From the NCBI GenBank assembly GCA_030765045.1, contig CM060962.1:97407912-97471911 (forward strand): a DNA stretch of 64,000 nucleotides, read 5' to 3'. This stretch comes from Tenodera sinensis (Eukaryota > Arthropoda > Insecta > Mantodea > Mantidae). The notes beneath the pieces were generated by a model that was not told the origin of the DNA, did no database searches, and saw nothing but the letters and a program-made list of their open reading frames with translations. The translations under genes and the position numbers were made by a program. Positions 61,893-64,000 of the stretch are shown piece by piece; position 1 is the stretch's first letter; every line of letters begins with the position of its first letter.

Positions 61893-63212
61893 AATCATGA
61901 TCGCCTTGTTTTCAAACTTTTTAATGCATGTGAATGTTCGTTTACAGAAATAAATAACTAAAATGTATATGTAAATACGCCAAAAGGGACAAGAAGATAT
62001 TTCGGGTGGTTATCGAGTGTTAACGTTTGAGCGGTCGTCCTTGCGTCTGAGACGTAGAAGGGACGTAAGAATGGAAAAAGTCGCCGGTATCAGAAAGACC
62101 GAATGACTGGAGCTCTGTTGAGTAGGTCAGTCACAAAGCCAACCGCTTAAAACCTCAAGGCTGGATAACGGCCCTAAACACTTCTTTCTGAGTAGCGCAT
62201 TCTCGAACTAGGTTAAACTTATAATCCAAACAAAATCGCAGCTTCGAAAGTGTGGAGAGCTTTCAGACAGTCTTGGGCATTGCTAGAATACAGGAATACA
62301 ACATCTGGGTGGACCTGGGACATTAAGATTGATTTATGCTTCTTAACAATGTTTTTAAAGGCATTCTCCCGAATCTCTGTAGCTGCAGAATACCAAGCCG
62401 CTTGTTCCCGAATCACTGCTTTAGTATTAGAGCCTGTGGTGTGGGTTGACGTGGTGTCGATTCCTGGGCATTTTTTCTCTGCTGGAAGATCTGCTTCGGT
62501 ATGCATCCTGACTCGTGATTTCCTTCCGGACTAACTAAAGGTTATCTGATGAAAAGGTAAGATTCCGGTCACGCAAAATCATACCTAAGCGGCTGGATGA
62601 GGTGGAATGATGACTACAGAGCATCTACTTTACTGAACTCTGATGATGTTCTATGTAGCCGATGACACAACATTCAGTAGCCATGTGGTAGATCTTCACC
62701 TAGTCGGACTTCTGCACCAAAGAGTTGGTACTTTTTAGTTATAGATTGACGTGACGGAGGTAATACTCAGAAGATGTGTGGACGTGGCTTTTACCTCTGG
62801 GGAAAGTTGAAACACAGAGTCAATGGAAATTTTATCCGCAGCTGTCAACGGTCCACACAGGTCCAGGGACAACGCTTCCAGCACCTTCTGTGAAAGTGCC
62901 GTCTATTGCGTAATATGCTTTCTTAAATGTCGGCCCACCCGTCCAGAAACGATCACGTCTGGCGTGTAGCTGGGCTACAGCAGGTTTGGCTGACGGTTTG
63001 TGGCCTTGGGGGATGCATGTCAAAATGTGTCCTGTACAATAGCTTGTCCTCTGCTTTCTGTATATTACTCTGAATTTATCCTCACAGTGCTTACTCATTT
63101 ACAATGTTAATTTTGGTGAATTCTTGCTCACTTTTGAGGTTTAGTGTATGATATTAGTGATTTTTTGCATTGTTAACTACTTCAAAAGTTTTATTGTATA
63201 GTTCATGTAGAT
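61893..63212. other. Anonymous DNA with several opposed short frames
   Basis: Frames of 88-95 codons occur on both strands (62219-62534 and 62832-63098). None matches a family I can recognise with confidence. Confidence 0.4.
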
Positions 63213-63573
63213 ATATTGTGACAAAGTGACAAAATCCGTACGGTTACTTTTCAATCACTTTATTGTCTTCTGAAATTGTATCACAAATACACTGTTTTGT
63301 TCTCGTCGTTAAAACAATCTACAGTCTTTTGTGCTATTACAACTCACAACTTTTACTTCTCGTAACCTTGCTCAGTCCTTTTAGTGCCTTTCTTCACTTT
63401 CTCTGTCTCTCATACGCTAACTTCGACGTTACAATCACTCGATGTCCGTTAGATCTTCTTTATAATGACCGATGTATCTATCACGACGACACAGACATGC
63501 ACAGCTGCCTCACACTCGTTGATACACCGACCGGCTCATGTCTGTAACTCTCCCAACTAACTAACTGCCCTGC
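63213..63573 (-). mobile_element. LTR, copy 6 (minus strand), interrupted at 63573
   Basis: Preceded by ATAT (63213-63216), the LTR begins TGTGACAAAGTGAC at 63217, carries AATAAA in sense at 63259-63264, and matches 33900-34215 closely (for example TTCTCGTCGTTAA and ACCTTGCTCAG). The alignment stops where a T8-G9 run starts, so the rest of the LTR has been split by, or replaced with, the element to the right. Confidence 0.75.
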
Positions 63574-64000
63574 TTTTTTTTGGGGGGGGGAGGGGCTGGC
63601 CCCTCACCCGCCAGCCCGGTGGCGATCGTCCGGCATGCAGAACCATGCTCTACTATCGCCTCCCCATGCACATGCTGTTAGTAAACTAAACATGCAGGAT
63701 GCAGGGGGGGTTCATTATTAGTATACATGCAGGTTAGTCAGGTTCCGCTGATGCACCCCGGTTAGTATCGGTTATTCAAAATGCTGGCATGCAAAGATGC
63801 GAGCGCGTCAATGTTAAGTCCAGGGGCCCACACATGGCCGAGACCCTGCGTGGGTCGCTGGGGTTAGTGGTGTACGGTAAGATAGTCAAAGGGATGAGAC
63901 GAATCAGTGGGTTAGTGGTTAGTTTAGTGAATAAGGTAGTGGGGTAAGACGTTAAATGTTAACATGCATCAAAGAATATACAAGGTGGGGGCAGACTTTG
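63574..64000 (-). mobile_element. Possible 3' end of an A-tailed retroelement (minus strand), cut by the window edge
   Basis: On the minus strand this GC-rich block ends in C-rich sequence followed by A8 (63574-63581 as T8), as a poly-A-tailed retrotransposon 3' UTR would. It has no open frame of note. The short word TTAGT occurs at least eight times on the plus strand between 63670 and 63960. The element body would lie beyond 64000. Confidence 0.4.

Noticed and set aside
62832..63098. Copia-type integrase fragment, because one minus-strand frame contains LDLCGPLTAADK
   Set aside because: Only one short phrase resembles the family, the neighbouring residues do not, and the frame breaks within 40 codons.

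Overview
This window looks like repeat-dominated, AT-rich euchromatin from a large arthropod genome, probably an insect. The reasons are the mix of I-group non-LTR retrotransposons, hAT and pogo/Tigger-like DNA transposons, several tRNA-derived SINE families, solo LTRs with ATAT/ATAA target duplications, and very long ATT-type microsatellites. I recognise no host protein-coding gene, rRNA gene or functional tRNA gene. Species assignment is not possible from sequence alone.

The centrepiece is a complete, apparently intact non-LTR retrotransposon (4875-11009). It is flanked by a 12-bp target-site duplication (TCCCCACATCCA at 4863-4874 and 11010-11021). It encodes ORF1 (5741-7009; gag-like, three zinc knuckles, SR-rich basic tail) and ORF2 (7022-10708; APE endonuclease, reverse transcriptase, RNase H, C-terminal CCHC finger), and it ends in ACTC repeats. 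Its first 122 nt (4875-4996) can be drawn as an HDV-like self-cleaving ribozyme whose P1 helix begins exactly at the first base of the element as set independently by the TSD. A second strong hairpin lies in its 5' UTR. A decayed relative on the minus strand (53721-54300) keeps the same 3'-terminal signature.

Layout. 1-4862: SINEs, a 370-bp long inverted repeat (874-1243), a SINE with a 13-bp TSD, and a 0.6-kb ATT microsatellite. 4863-11021: the full-length retrotransposon. 11022-19400: mostly anonymous AT-rich DNA with a TIR-bounded element (12587-13140), one SINE and simple repeats. 19407-22992: an internally deleted hAT element followed directly by a decayed pogo/Tigger-like element with repeated subterminal motifs. 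23000-32000: SINEs, a non-autonomous hAT with 8-bp TSD (26941-27646), and a 0.4-kb CACT array. 32143-41000: two large ATT microsatellites, a solo LTR and a SINE with TSD. 41000-49300: more SINEs, an RTE-like reverse-transcriptase relic, a short MITE (45980-46241), and a plus-strand LTR. 49300-64000: further LTR copies, an RTE-like 3' end running straight into a 640-bp GAAGAC microsatellite, the I-type relic, a decayed DUF7869-like transposase, and a 1.07-kb TTC/ATT microsatellite. The window ends with an LTR interrupted by a minus-strand A-tailed insertion.

The elements do not form a pathway together. They are layers of independent insertions. Functionally, only the retrotransposon at 4875-11009 looks capable of encoding its own mobility; SINEs, MITEs and solo LTRs would depend on proteins made elsewhere.
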